From Anaerolineae bacterium (GTDB taxonomy: Bacteria; Chloroflexota; Anaerolineae; 4572-78; J111), in NCBI GenBank assembly GCA_023151115.1, contig JAKLJP010000035.1:17579-81578 (forward strand): a DNA stretch of 64,000 nucleotides, given 5' to 3'. The notes under the pieces were generated by a model. The model searched no databases. It was not told the origin of the DNA and saw nothing but the letters and a program-made list of their open reading frames with translations. How positions within the stretch are numbered: the first letter of the stretch is position 1; the number at the start of each line of letters is the position of its first letter. Positions 54,462-61,343 of this stretch are shown in pieces. Both the position numbers and the translations under genes were made by a program.

Positions 54462-55088
54462 TTCAAGGTTAGGCAAATACTGGCGCAGCATTTCCAGGGT
54501 CAGCCGGCCCTGTCGCAGCAGCCGGGGTGGGGTAACGCTAAGATCAACTATGCTGGAAGGCTGATCGGTGGGGCTGGGGCCGCCGTCGAGGATGAGGGAA
54601 ATCCGCGGGCGCAATTGCGCGGCAACCGCCTGAGCGGTGGTTGGCGTCGGTTGCCCGGAGAGGTTGGCGCTGGTAACGGCCAGGGGGCGGCCCACCTGGG
54701 TGACCAGTTCCAGGCAGATCGGATGGTTGGGGACGCGAACGGCAACGGTACTCTCGCCGGCGGTCACTTCGTCGGGCAAGGCCGGGTTTTTGGGCAAGAC
54801 AACGGTCAAATCGCCGGGCCAGAGGGCTTGCAACAGCGGCCAGGCGACATTGGGCACGTGCCGGGCCACCAGGTTCAGGTCGTCAATTTGGTAGATGAAC
54901 ACCGGCAGGGCCTTGTCCGGCGGGCGCTCTTTAATGGCGAAAATCTGGCGCACGGCAAACCGTTCAAAGGCGTTGGCCCCCAACCCGTAAACCGTATCGG
55001 TAGGAAAGGCCACTACCTCTCCTTCACGCAGCAGCCGGCGGGCCAGTTTGATCGCTTTGGGTGAAGTGGCAGGTAGAATTTGAGTCAT
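54444..55088 (-). CDS. Threonylcarbamoyl-AMP synthase (TsaC/Sua5 family)
   Basis: The 214 residues carry the YrdC fold: VVAFPTDTVYGLGANAF, IFAIKERPPDKALPVFI, WPGDLTVVLPKNP, AVRVPNHPICLELV and VTSANLSGQPTPT. It makes threonylcarbamoyl-AMP for tRNA t6A37. It lacks the extra Sua5 C-terminal domain, so it is TsaC-length. The C-terminal ERKDEG is encoded by the word hairpin. Confidence 0.9.
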   Translation of the reverse strand: MTQILPATSPKAIKLARRLLREGEVVAFPTDTVYGLGANAFERFAVRQIFAIKERPPDKALPVFIYQIDDLNLVARHVPNVAWPLLQALWPGDLTVVLPKNPALPDEVTAGESTVAVRVPNHPICLELVTQVGRPLAVTSANLSGQPTPTTAQAVAAQLRPRISLILDGGPSPTDQPSSIVDLSVTPPRLLRQGRLTLEMLRQYLPNLERKDEG

Positions 55089-55108
55089 TATGACGATCCT
55101 TAAAACAA

Positions 55109-55171
55109 GGTCGCAAGGCCGCAGGGTCGCAAGATTGCGACTCTGCTACTTTGCTACCCTGCTACCCTGCA
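55109..55171. repeat. Word repeat/hairpin, (GGTCGCAAG)(CTACCCTG)n
   Basis: GGTCGCAAGGCCGCAGGGTC then GTCGCAA-GA-TTGCGAC, followed by TTTGCTACCCTGCTACCCTG. It overlaps the 3' end of the HAD gene, encoding its last residues. Confidence 0.55.
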
Positions 55172-55964
55172 AGATGAATTTCTCAATCGCCCAGGCCGCC
55201 CCTTCCTCGCTCAGGGGCGGGGCAATGACATCGGCGGCGGCTTTGGCTCCGCTGGTGGCGTGGCCCATTGCCACACCTAATCCGGCCCAGGCTAACATCT
55301 CAATATCGTTGTCGTGATCGCCAATGGCCATCACCTCAGCTTGCGGAATATGGTAATAGGCCGCCAGGACAGCCAGGGCATGGCCCTTGGAAACCAGGGG
55401 CGAGGTAATTTCGATCAGGGTGGCGTGAGAACGAAAGATGTTCAGGCTGCCGTTCAACGTACTTTTTAGCTCCCTCGTCAACGTCTCGGCTTCGTCCGCC
55501 GGATGGACAATCAACCCTTTGATCGGCGGTGTGGTAATGACCTGTTTGAGATCGCTCACCTCTTGCACCGTAGCGCCGACAGCCGTCATCGTCTGGCGGC
55601 TGAGCGACGAAGGCGCTTCGACGTAAGTTCCCGTTTCGCCCAGGCAGAATTGTAAGGCTAGCCGGCGCGCCCGCGCCAGGTCAATGAGTTGGTGGGCTAA
55701 TGGAACAGGTATTCCTTCGCGGCCAATCGTTTCGCCGGTAGAGCCGTTGTAAATCAAAGCCCCCTGATAGCAAATGGTGGGTGTGGTCAAGCCCAGCAGC
55801 GCGACAAATTTGTGGGTGATGTCGTACTCGCGGCCGGTGGCAATGACGACGTGAACGCCGCGAGCCGCAGCAGCCTTAACAGCCGCCTGGGTACGGGGTG
55901 GGATGGTATGCAAATCGGACAAAATTGTGCCATCTAAATCCAGAGCTAAAAGTCGGATAGGCAT
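55146..55964 (-). CDS. HAD-superfamily Cof-type phosphatase
   Basis: The start at 55964 gives 272 residues beginning MPIRLLALDLDGTILSD, with the nucleophile and acid Asp of HAD motif I. Later motifs: VIATGREYDITHKFVALLG (II), SKGHALAVLAAYY with Lys (III), and VMAIGDHDNDIEMLAWAG (IV). Cof-type enzymes dephosphorylate sugar phosphates or flavin phosphates. A longer frame (to 56063) would translate a word hairpin and is rejected. Confidence 0.9.
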   Translation of the reverse strand: MPIRLLALDLDGTILSDLHTIPPRTQAAVKAAAARGVHVVIATGREYDITHKFVALLGLTTPTICYQGALIYNGSTGETIGREGIPVPLAHQLIDLARARRLALQFCLGETGTYVEAPSSLSRQTMTAVGATVQEVSDLKQVITTPPIKGLIVHPADEAETLTRELKSTLNGSLNIFRSHATLIEITSPLVSKGHALAVLAAYYHIPQAEVMAIGDHDNDIEMLAWAGLGVAMGHATSGAKAAADVIAPPLSEEGAAWAIEKFILQGSRVAK

Positions 55965-56018
55965 AACGTCATTAGTTCCAGTATCTAAAGAGTTTTGACT
56001 GTAAACAAAGTTCGGTAA

Positions 56019-56090
56019 AGGCTGGAAGGTTGGAAGCTTGGAGGGCTGGTCAATATTGACCAACCTTCCAGCCTTCCAACCTTTCCAGAT
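56019..56090. repeat. Word hairpin, (GGAAGGTTGGAAG)n type
   Basis: Left GGCTGGAAGGTTGGAAGCTT; right CAACCTTCCAGCCTTCCAACC (split around GGTCAATATTGACC palindrome at centre). Same word as 57130-57205. Confidence 0.8.
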
Positions 56091-56236
56091 TACCGAGATT
56101 ACCCATTTTGAAACTCAAAACTCATTGGAGTTATGGGATTACTTTACTGTGACTGGTTCACCCTGTCAATTTGAAACAAGAAAAACAGGTAAGAAAATTA
56201 GGCAGCGCTTCGTCTAAAGGCTAACGGAGTATTAAT

Positions 56237-56264
56237 TTGACAAGCAGCCTGATTAAATTATAAT
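56237..56264 (+). promoter_or_regulatory. Consensus sigma70 promoter of the trxA operon
   Basis: TTGACA (56237-56242), 16-nt spacer, TATAAT (56259-56264): both boxes are perfect. This is the strongest promoter in the window, expected to start near 56271. Confidence 0.85.
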
Positions 56265-56272
56265 GAGTTTTA

Positions 56273-56291
56273 GATACCCCATAGGGGTATC
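56273..56291 (+). promoter_or_regulatory. CsoR/CstR-type operator over the trxA start site
   Basis: GATACCCC-ATA-GGGGTATC has perfect 8-bp arms. A G/C-run palindrome flanked by AT (TACCCC...GGGGTA) is the known operator style of CsoR-family repressors, and a family member ends this operon. The site covers the expected +1, so bound repressor would block transcription. Confidence 0.8.
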
Positions 56292-56355
56292 CTAACCCAA
56301 ATAGCTATCCTCAAAAGTGAGTTAGCATCTATTAACCATAAGGAGAAATATTTCA

Positions 56356-56694
56356 ATGTCTAAGCCTATCCATGTTTCCGATACCGAATTTCAGGAAAAA
56401 GTTTTGAACTCGGCCACGCCGGTGGTGGTTGATTTTTGGGCGCCCTGGTGTGGCCCATGCCGCATGGTCGCCCCGATTCTGGATGAACTGGCTAAAGAGT
56501 ACGATGGTAAAATTGTGATCGCCAAAGTTAACACCGACGAAAACCCGCAGTGGGCTATGAAGTATGGCGTGCAGGGCATCCCGACGATGCTTTTTGTGAA
56601 GGGCGGTCAATTGGTTGATCGTATGGTTGGCGCAGCGCCCAAACCCTTTATCCAGCAGCGTGTAGATGCTATGCTCGAAGCTGTGAAAAACTAA
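56356..56694 (+). CDS. trxA: Thioredoxin
   Basis: The 112-residue protein is a classic thioredoxin: VVVDFWAPWCGPCRMVAPIL with the WCGPC active site (Cys at ~34 and ~37) and the cis-Pro loop GVQGIPTML. Cytoplasmic. AAGGAG lies 10 nt upstream. The stop shares a base with the next ATG (TAATG), so it is coupled to the membrane thioredoxin that follows. Confidence 0.95.
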   Translation: MSKPIHVSDTEFQEKVLNSATPVVVDFWAPWCGPCRMVAPILDELAKEYDGKIVIAKVNTDENPQWAMKYGVQGIPTMLFVKGGQLVDRMVGAAPKPFIQQRVDAMLEAVKN

Positions 56695-57119
56695 TGCCCA
56701 TTCTGGCCTGGCTGCGCGAGAATTGGCTGCCGCTGGCTTTGATCGGCGGCCTGGCCGTGGTTTTTCTCTTGCTGAAACACAGCCCAACCGAAGGAATTGA
56801 CTCGCTGCCGGCGTTGGAAAAAGCAGTCAGCGCCGGCCAGCCGACGGTGATTGAGTTTTACTCCAATTTTTGAACCACCTGCCTGCTGGCAAAACCCATC
56901 GTGGATGGGGTGGAAACAAAGTTAGCCGGCAAAGCCAGGGTTATCCGGCTCGATGTGTTCAGCCGCGTGGGCCGGCAAGCGGCGGCTCGTTATGGTGTGC
57001 GCGGCACGCCCACCGTCATTGTCCTGGATGGCCGGGGCGATCTTGTTTATGGTCAGGCAGGATTGCCTCAATCGGCGCAGTTGGTTGAACAGGTTGAGGC
57101 GGTATTGATTTCAAAATAG
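56694..57119 (+). CDS. Membrane-anchored thioredoxin-like protein with in-frame TGA, probable selenoprotein
   Basis: Open stretches 56694-56870 and 56874-57119 are in one frame, split only by TGA 56871-56873. Read through, 141 residues result. There is an N-terminal membrane helix (LPLALIGGLAVVFLLL, ~12-27), then a thioredoxin fold: TVIEFYSNF-[TGA]-TTCLLAKPIV. Relatives have C-x-x-C here, so the TGA (codon 60) replaces the first active-site Cys and gives U-T-T-C. The rest is normal: ARVIRLDVFSRVG, YGVRGTPTVIVLDG (cis-Pro), ending at TAG. Translation is coupled to trxA and the csoR-like gene follows. With one membrane helix the domain orientation is not certain. A plain nonsense mutation is the alternative. 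Confidence 0.83.
56895..56909 (+). promoter_or_regulatory. Candidate bacterial SECIS element (thioredoxin-like gene)
   Basis: Arms CCCATC (56895-56900) and GATGGG (56904-56909) close a GUG loop starting 27 nt after the UGA; G is the first loop base. A weaker TGCC/GGCA hairpin (loop TGCT) lies between. Distance and loop agree with known bacterial SECIS rules, though the stem is short. Confidence 0.6.
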
Positions 57120-57129
57120 ACGAACTCAT

Positions 57130-57205
57130 TGGAAGGCTGGAAGGTTGGAAGATTGGAAGGCTCGTAACTTTCTTTCAACCTTCCAACCTTCCAACCTTCC
57201 AACCC
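57130..57205. repeat. Word hairpin, (GGAAGGTTGGAAG)n type, second copy
   Basis: Left GGAAGGCTGGAAGGTTGGAA and GATTGGAAGG; right CAACCTTCCAACCTTCCAAC repeated. It separates the membrane thioredoxin and the repressor and ends one base before the repressor ATG. Confidence 0.8.
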
Positions 57206-57481
57206 ATGAAAAACACGCTCCCATCCGAATTGTACGAAAATCTGGATAAACGCCTCCAACGCCTGGAAGGCCAGGTACGTGGCGTGCGCCGCATGCTGGA
57301 CGAAAACCGCGACTGCCCGGATATTTTAACCCAGTTAGCGGCCATTCGCGGCGCAGCCTACCAGATTTCGCTGCTGCTGGTGGAAAATTACGCCCAGTGC
57401 TGCGTCAGCCATCCCGAAGAGTACGGCTCGGTGGATGAGGCGATTGCGAAGATGGTTAATACCCTGGGCAAGTTGTCGTAA
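57206..57481 (+). CDS. CsoR/CstR-family (DUF156) repressor
   Basis: The 91 residues are an all-helical CsoR-type protein: RLQRLEGQVRGVRRMLDE is the conserved first helix, then DCPDILTQLAAIRGAAY and ENYAQCCVSH. Aligned to M. tuberculosis CsoR (Cys36, His61, Cys65), it has Cys37, Tyr62 and Cys66: the copper His is missing and the two Cys keep the 29-residue spacing of the persulfide sensor CstR. So thiol/persulfide sensing is more likely than copper. It most likely represses its own operon at 56273-56291. Confidence 0.85.
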   Translation: MKNTLPSELYENLDKRLQRLEGQVRGVRRMLDENRDCPDILTQLAAIRGAAYQISLLLVENYAQCCVSHPEEYGSVDEAIAKMVNTLGKLS

Positions 57482-57586
57482 AAAGAGACCTGCCAGGTCT
57501 GTCGTTGAGTCCAAACTCAGTTGAGGGAATAGAAAGCTTCCGAATCGGAGGCTTTTTGTTTTGGCTAGATGCCTCAGGTCAAACAT

Positions 57587-57615
57587 TTGATAGGCCGCCC
57601 TTCATCCGGTATAAT
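57587..57615 (+). promoter_or_regulatory. Predicted promoter of the Doc toxin-antitoxin pair
   Basis: TTGATA (57587-57592), 17-nt spacer, TATAAT (57610-57615), 31 nt before the antitoxin ATG. Confidence 0.75.
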
Positions 57616-57645
57616 CAGGTCAGTTTGAGAACTATGGAGGCGGTC

Positions 57646-57927
57646 ATGGCAACGTTGACGATTGAAGTACCGGAAGATTTGCTGACAGAATTACATCAGC
57701 GACAGATTCCCGATAAGTTACTGGAGTTGCTGGTAGTACGGACAATTGAGTCGCTGGTAGAGGCCAGGCCGGAAATCTCTGCTGAAAAAATTGCGCAATG
57801 GTTGGATGAGCCAGCGGCGCTGGCGGCTGAATCCCTTTCTTCTCCTTTTGCCAAAAGCGCCTTGCCCTTTATCGAGCAGTTGCTTGATGAAAATCAAACG
57901 CTTTTCGAGCGGCTGGCTAAAATGTAA
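57646..57927 (+). CDS. Antitoxin partner of the Doc-like toxin
   Basis: ATG 57646 has GGAGG 5 nt upstream, giving 93 residues. MATLTIEVPEDLLTELHQRQ is a beta strand followed by a helix, a common start for DNA-binding antitoxins; the rest is helical and acidic (FIEQLLDENQTLFERLAKM). It is not a clear Phd homologue. The stop overlaps the toxin start by one base (TAATG). Confidence 0.7.
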   Translation: MATLTIEVPEDLLTELHQRQIPDKLLELLVVRTIESLVEARPEISAEKIAQWLDEPAALAAESLSSPFAKSALPFIEQLLDENQTLFERLAKM

Positions 57928-58375
57928 TGCCTCTTGCCACCGATGCTCAAACTGTTGCTGATTTGTTACTACGAGTGTACGAAATTCATGAGCGGATTAT
58001 AGCTCGCACAGGTGGACTGGAAGGGCTGCGGGATGGGGCCATGCTACACGCGGCGGTGGCTCGCCCCTTTGCCAGTTTTGCCGGTGAAGATTTATACCCC
58101 GACGACTTTGACAAGGCTGCGACCTTATTTCATTCACTCATTAAAAGCCACCCGTTTATGGATGGCACCAAGCGGACAGCTTTTGCGGCAACACTTTATT
58201 TTTTGGAAGTATGTGGCTATCCTCGTCCAACTATTTTGCCGGAAGATGAAGTCATCCGCTTTTGCCTGGACGTAGCCGAGGAAATATGCGCCAGGCGTGG
58301 GGCGAAGCCATTCACCCCAAAACGATTGCCGAAATTGCCGCCTGGTTTCGGCGGCTGCTTCAAACGGATAGTTGA
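57927..58375 (+). CDS. Doc/Fic-family toxin, probable frameshift near the C terminus
   Basis: The N-terminal ~118 residues match Doc: RTGGLEGLRDGAMLHAAVARP and the active-site motif HPFMDGTKRTAF, where Doc has HxFx(D)xNKR, so the usual Asn is Thr. Doc phosphorylates EF-Tu. The uninterrupted frame runs on to 58517, overlapping radA by 100 nt and turning low-complexity. In the -1 frame the same DNA encodes HPKTIAEIAAWFRRLLQTDS and stops at 58375, a normal Doc-like end. One missing base near 58280-58290 would explain this. Real inactivation or a sequencing error are both possible. Confidence 0.7.
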
Positions 58376-58417
58376 ACACTTGTTCTTAATCTCAAATTTT
58401 GCTATAATTCCCTTACG

Positions 58418-59794
58418 ATGGCCAAAACAAAAACCCGTTATATCTGCCAGGAGTGCGGCAGCGTTCAGCCTAAGTGGATGGGCCGCTGCCCCGACTGCGG
58501 CGAATGGAATACATTAGTTGAAACGCTGGTCGAAGAGGGACGCTCCGGCGGGGTGTCGGCGGCGGAGCGGCAGGCCCGGCTGGAGCGGAATCCGCCGCAG
58601 CCTCTGGTCGCCATTTCCGCCGACAGCTACCAGCGCACCATGCTGCCGATGGACGAATTCAACCGGGTGGTGGGCGGTGGCCTGGTTCCTGGCGCATTGA
58701 CCCTCATCGGCGGCGACCCCGGCATTGGCAAAAGTACCTTGCTGCTGCAAATCTCCGCCGGGCTGGCGACGGTCGGGCCGGTGTTGTACATTTCCGGCGA
58801 GGAAAGCGCCCAGCAGATCAAACTGCGGGCCACGCGGCTCAAAATCCCCGGCGACAACCTGTACATCCTGGCTGAAACCAATATGACCGCCATCCTGGAG
58901 CACGTCCAGCAGATGTCGCCCCAATTTTTGATTGTGGACTCGATTCAAACGATGTATCTGGATGAGCTGGAGTCGGCGGCGGGGTCGGTCAGCCAGGTGC
59001 GGGAGTGCGCGGCTCGCTTTCAGGAAGTGGCCAAAGGGCGGAATATTCCCGTTTTTCTGATTGGACACGTGACCAAAACCGGGGCTATCGCCGGGCCGCG
59101 GGTGCTGGAGCACATCGTGGACACGGTGCTCTACCTGGAAGGGGAACAGTTTCACGCCTACCGCTTGCTGCGCAGCGTCAAAAATCGCTTTGGGGCGACC
59201 AATGAGGTCGGCATTTTTGAGATGGGCGAGATCGGCCTGAGCGAAGTGACCAATCCCAGCGAGGCTTTTCTGGCCGAGCGTCTGCCCAACGCCTCCGGTT
59301 CGGCCATTGCCATTACCCTGGAAGGGACGCGCCCGCTGCTGGTGGAGGTGCAGGCCCTGGCCAGCACGACCAGTTTTGGCAACCCCCGGCGCACGGCCAA
59401 CGGTGTTGATTTCAACCGGCTGCTCTTGCTGGTCGCCGTGCTGACCAAGCGGGTCGGCACGCGGCTGTCGGACCAGGATGTGTTTGTTAATGTGATTGGC
59501 GGGCTGCAAATTGGCGAGCCGGCCTCGGATTTGGCCGTAGCCACGGCCATTGCTTCCAGTTTTCGGAATACGCCGGTGGCGGCTGATATGGCCCTGGTGG
59601 GTGAGGTCGGCCTATCGGGTGAACTGCGGGCGGTGGGCCACCTGGAAACCCGGCTGAAAGAAGCGGCCAAATTGGGCTTCAAACGCTGTGTGCTGCCTGC
59701 CTCGAGCCAGTTGAAACAACTCAAGGATCCGCCGCTTGAATTGTTGCGAGCGCGCTCGTTGAGTGAGGCTTTGGAGATAGCCTTGATTCATTAG
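58418..59794 (+). CDS. radA: DNA repair protein RadA
   Basis: The 458-residue protein has the N-terminal zinc finger CQECGSVQPKWMGRCPDCG, Walker A GGDPGIGKST, the RadA-specific KNRFG (SVKNRFGATNEVG) and a C-terminal Lon-like domain (AVATAIASSFRNTPV). It is a branch-migration ATPase of recombinational repair. Length is standard. Confidence 0.95.
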   Translation: MAKTKTRYICQECGSVQPKWMGRCPDCGEWNTLVETLVEEGRSGGVSAAERQARLERNPPQPLVAISADSYQRTMLPMDEFNRVVGGGLVPGALTLIGGDPGIGKSTLLLQISAGLATVGPVLYISGEESAQQIKLRATRLKIPGDNLYILAETNMTAILEHVQQMSPQFLIVDSIQTMYLDELESAAGSVSQVRECAARFQEVAKGRNIPVFLIGHVTKTGAIAGPRVLEHIVDTVLYLEGEQFHAYRLLRSVKNRFGATNEVGIFEMGEIGLSEVTNPSEAFLAERLPNASGSAIAITLEGTRPLLVEVQALASTTSFGNPRRTANGVDFNRLLLLVAVLTKRVGTRLSDQDVFVNVIGGLQIGEPASDLAVATAIASSFRNTPVAADMALVGEVGLSGELRAVGHLETRLKEAAKLGFKRCVLPASSQLKQLKDPPLELLRARSLSEALEIALIH

Positions 59795-59851
59795 AGATTA
59801 TTGAATCTCCAATCTCCAATCTCCTTCTCGCGGGTCGGGTTTGACCCCCTT

Positions 59852-59880
59852 TTGACAATTCATATCCTTTGTGCTACCAT
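59852..59880 (+). promoter_or_regulatory. Predicted promoter of the leader RNA
   Basis: TTGACA (59852-59857), 17-nt spacer, TACCAT (59875-59880). Confidence 0.6.
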
Positions 59881-59886
59881 ATTTTA

Positions 59887-60246
59887 AGGTTCCTGAGGTA
59901 GATTCATTTATTTTTTATCATTTATCTTCTGCCGGGAGCTAACCTTTAAACTTCATAAATTATAAGCACTTATTTCTCGTTATTCGCGGCAACGGAACAT
60001 TAAAAGCAACGTTTGAAGAGGCAAAACAGTTATCAGTTGGTCCATTACAAAGAACCTTCAGGTTTTAGCAGAGTTTATTTCCACAACTTCAACTCACGGG
60101 TTTAGCCGTAACTCCCTGAGTACGGCAGACGCTCTTCTGTCATATCATTTTCCAAAACTCTGGATGCGCTGATTGCAGCCTCGGTGATAGTTGTTTGGCC
60201 AGGGTTGTCGGGCGAATGTGCTTTGGGTACAGTCGCCTTTTTTTTT
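59887..60246 (+). ncRNA. Candidate ~360-nt small RNA or attenuated leader
   Basis: The stretch runs from a predicted start ~7 nt after the promoter to an intrinsic terminator. It lacks a plausible ORF and contains self-complementary pieces (GAACCTTCAGGTT; ACGGGTTTAGCCGT; CTCCCTGAGTACGGCAG). I could not fit it to tmRNA, RNase P, 6S or SRP RNA. It could be a free RNA or a riboswitch-like leader controlling the PIN-TRAM gene. Confidence 0.35.
60211..60246 (+). terminator. Intrinsic terminator inside the leader
   Basis: Stem GGCGA/TCGCC with an inner TGTGC/GTACA helix, followed by nine T. It precedes the GTG of the PIN-TRAM gene by 42 nt, so either it ends a separate RNA or it attenuates. Confidence 0.75.
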
Positions 60247-60287
60247 GTGGCCCCGGTCCAGCGAATGACGCCAGGAGCGAAGTAGCC

Positions 60288-61340
60288 GTGAGTGTGGAAT
60301 TTGTCTTTCGCCTGGTTGGCATGGTCGTTTTTGCCATTATCGGGGTGCAGTCTATCAAGTATTTTCAGCCGGGTAACCCTGAGGAGTCAACCCGCCTGGT
60401 TATTGCCCTGACCTTAGCCGGAGCGGCGATAGGGCTGCTGGTAGCCCCTTATCTGACCATCCGTCCTTTTAACGCCCTGCGGGCGCAGTTGAAACAGATG
60501 CCGGCCTCGCACCTGCTGTTTGGGGTGCTGGGGCTGGCGGTGGGCCTGGGCGTGGCCGCCTTGCTTTATCCGCCGCTGTCGGGCTTGCCGGAGCCTTACG
60601 GCAGTATTCTGCCGGTCGCGGTGAGCTTGCTGTTTGGTTATATCGGTCTGTCGGTGGCCATTATGCGCCAGCGCGATATTCTCAACACGGTTGGGCCGCG
60701 CTTGACCTTCGGAGGTTCATCGCTGGATTTTGGCCATAAATCTAGCGACGATGCCGTGCTGCTGGATACCAGCGTTATTATTGATGGTCGAATTGCCGAC
60801 ATCAGCAAAACCGGCTTTATTCGCAGCCCGATGCTGGTGCCCCACTTTGTGTTGAACGAACTGCAATATATTGCCGACTCGTCGGACCCGATTCGCCGTA
60901 ATCGCGGGCGGCGCGGCCTGGACTTGCTGCGGCGGTTGCAGGAAGAATCGCTGGCTCCGGTCAAAATTACCGATGTTGATGTGGAAGGGGTCAAGGGGGC
61001 GGATGATAAGCTGGTCATGCTGGCCAAACAACTCAATTGCCCGATCATCACCAATGATTTTAACCTGAACAGCGTGGCCAAGCTGCAAGGGGTGGTCGTC
61101 CTGAACATTAACGAATTGGCCAATGCGGTGAAAACGGTTATTTTGCCGCACGAAACCATCAACGTTAAAATAATTCAAGAAGGCAAAGAGCGAGATCAAG
61201 GGGTGGCCTACCTGAGTGACGGTACGATGATTGTGGTGGAAAACGGCAAACATTTTATAGATCAAACTGCCGACGTGACCGTGACCAAAGTGCTGCAAAC
61301 CAGCGCCGGGCGCATGATTTTTGCCAAAATGGAACGATAA
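60288..61340 (+). CDS. PIN-TRAM domain membrane protein (YacL family)
   Basis: GTG 60288 with AGGAG 11 nt upstream gives 350 residues; the longer frame from 60195 would translate the terminator. Four membrane helices (~1-125) precede a PIN domain (LLDTSVIIDGRIADI with the active-site Asp; VKGADDKLVMLAKQ; IITNDFNLNSVA) and a TRAM domain at the end. YacL-type proteins are membrane-tethered and thought to be RNases. It is tightly followed by cysS, the same order as in many Gram-positive and Chloroflexota genomes. Confidence 0.9.
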   Translation: MSVEFVFRLVGMVVFAIIGVQSIKYFQPGNPEESTRLVIALTLAGAAIGLLVAPYLTIRPFNALRAQLKQMPASHLLFGVLGLAVGLGVAALLYPPLSGLPEPYGSILPVAVSLLFGYIGLSVAIMRQRDILNTVGPRLTFGGSSLDFGHKSSDDAVLLDTSVIIDGRIADISKTGFIRSPMLVPHFVLNELQYIADSSDPIRRNRGRRGLDLLRRLQEESLAPVKITDVDVEGVKGADDKLVMLAKQLNCPIITNDFNLNSVAKLQGVVVLNINELANAVKTVILPHETINVKIIQEGKERDQGVAYLSDGTMIVVENGKHFIDQTADVTVTKVLQTSAGRMIFAKMER

Positions 61341-61343
61341 GCT

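Larger units (their letters stand above)
55965..56355. other. Divergent spacer with word hairpin and the thioredoxin-operon control region
   Basis: It holds a word hairpin (56019-56090), a consensus promoter (56237-56264), an operator (56273-56291) and the trxA SD (56340-56345). Confidence 0.8.
59795..60287. other. 493-nt leader region with promoter and internal terminator
   Basis: After a small GAGATT/AATCTC hairpin it contains a promoter (59852-59880) and a strong terminator (60211-60246), 42 nt before the next coding start. No ORF fills it. See the ncRNA candidate. Confidence 0.6.

Noticed and set aside
55965..56063. Longer start for the HAD phosphatase
   Set aside because: The extra residues translate a word hairpin; MPIRLLALDLDG is the normal family start.
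59887..60246. tmRNA, RNase P or 6S RNA in the leader region
   Set aside because: No tag ORF or tRNA-like ends, no conserved RNase P cores, and the size is too long for 6S.
60195..60287. Longer start for the PIN-TRAM gene
   Set aside because: It would translate an intrinsic terminator; the GTG at 60288 has AGGAG upstream and opens the first membrane helix.
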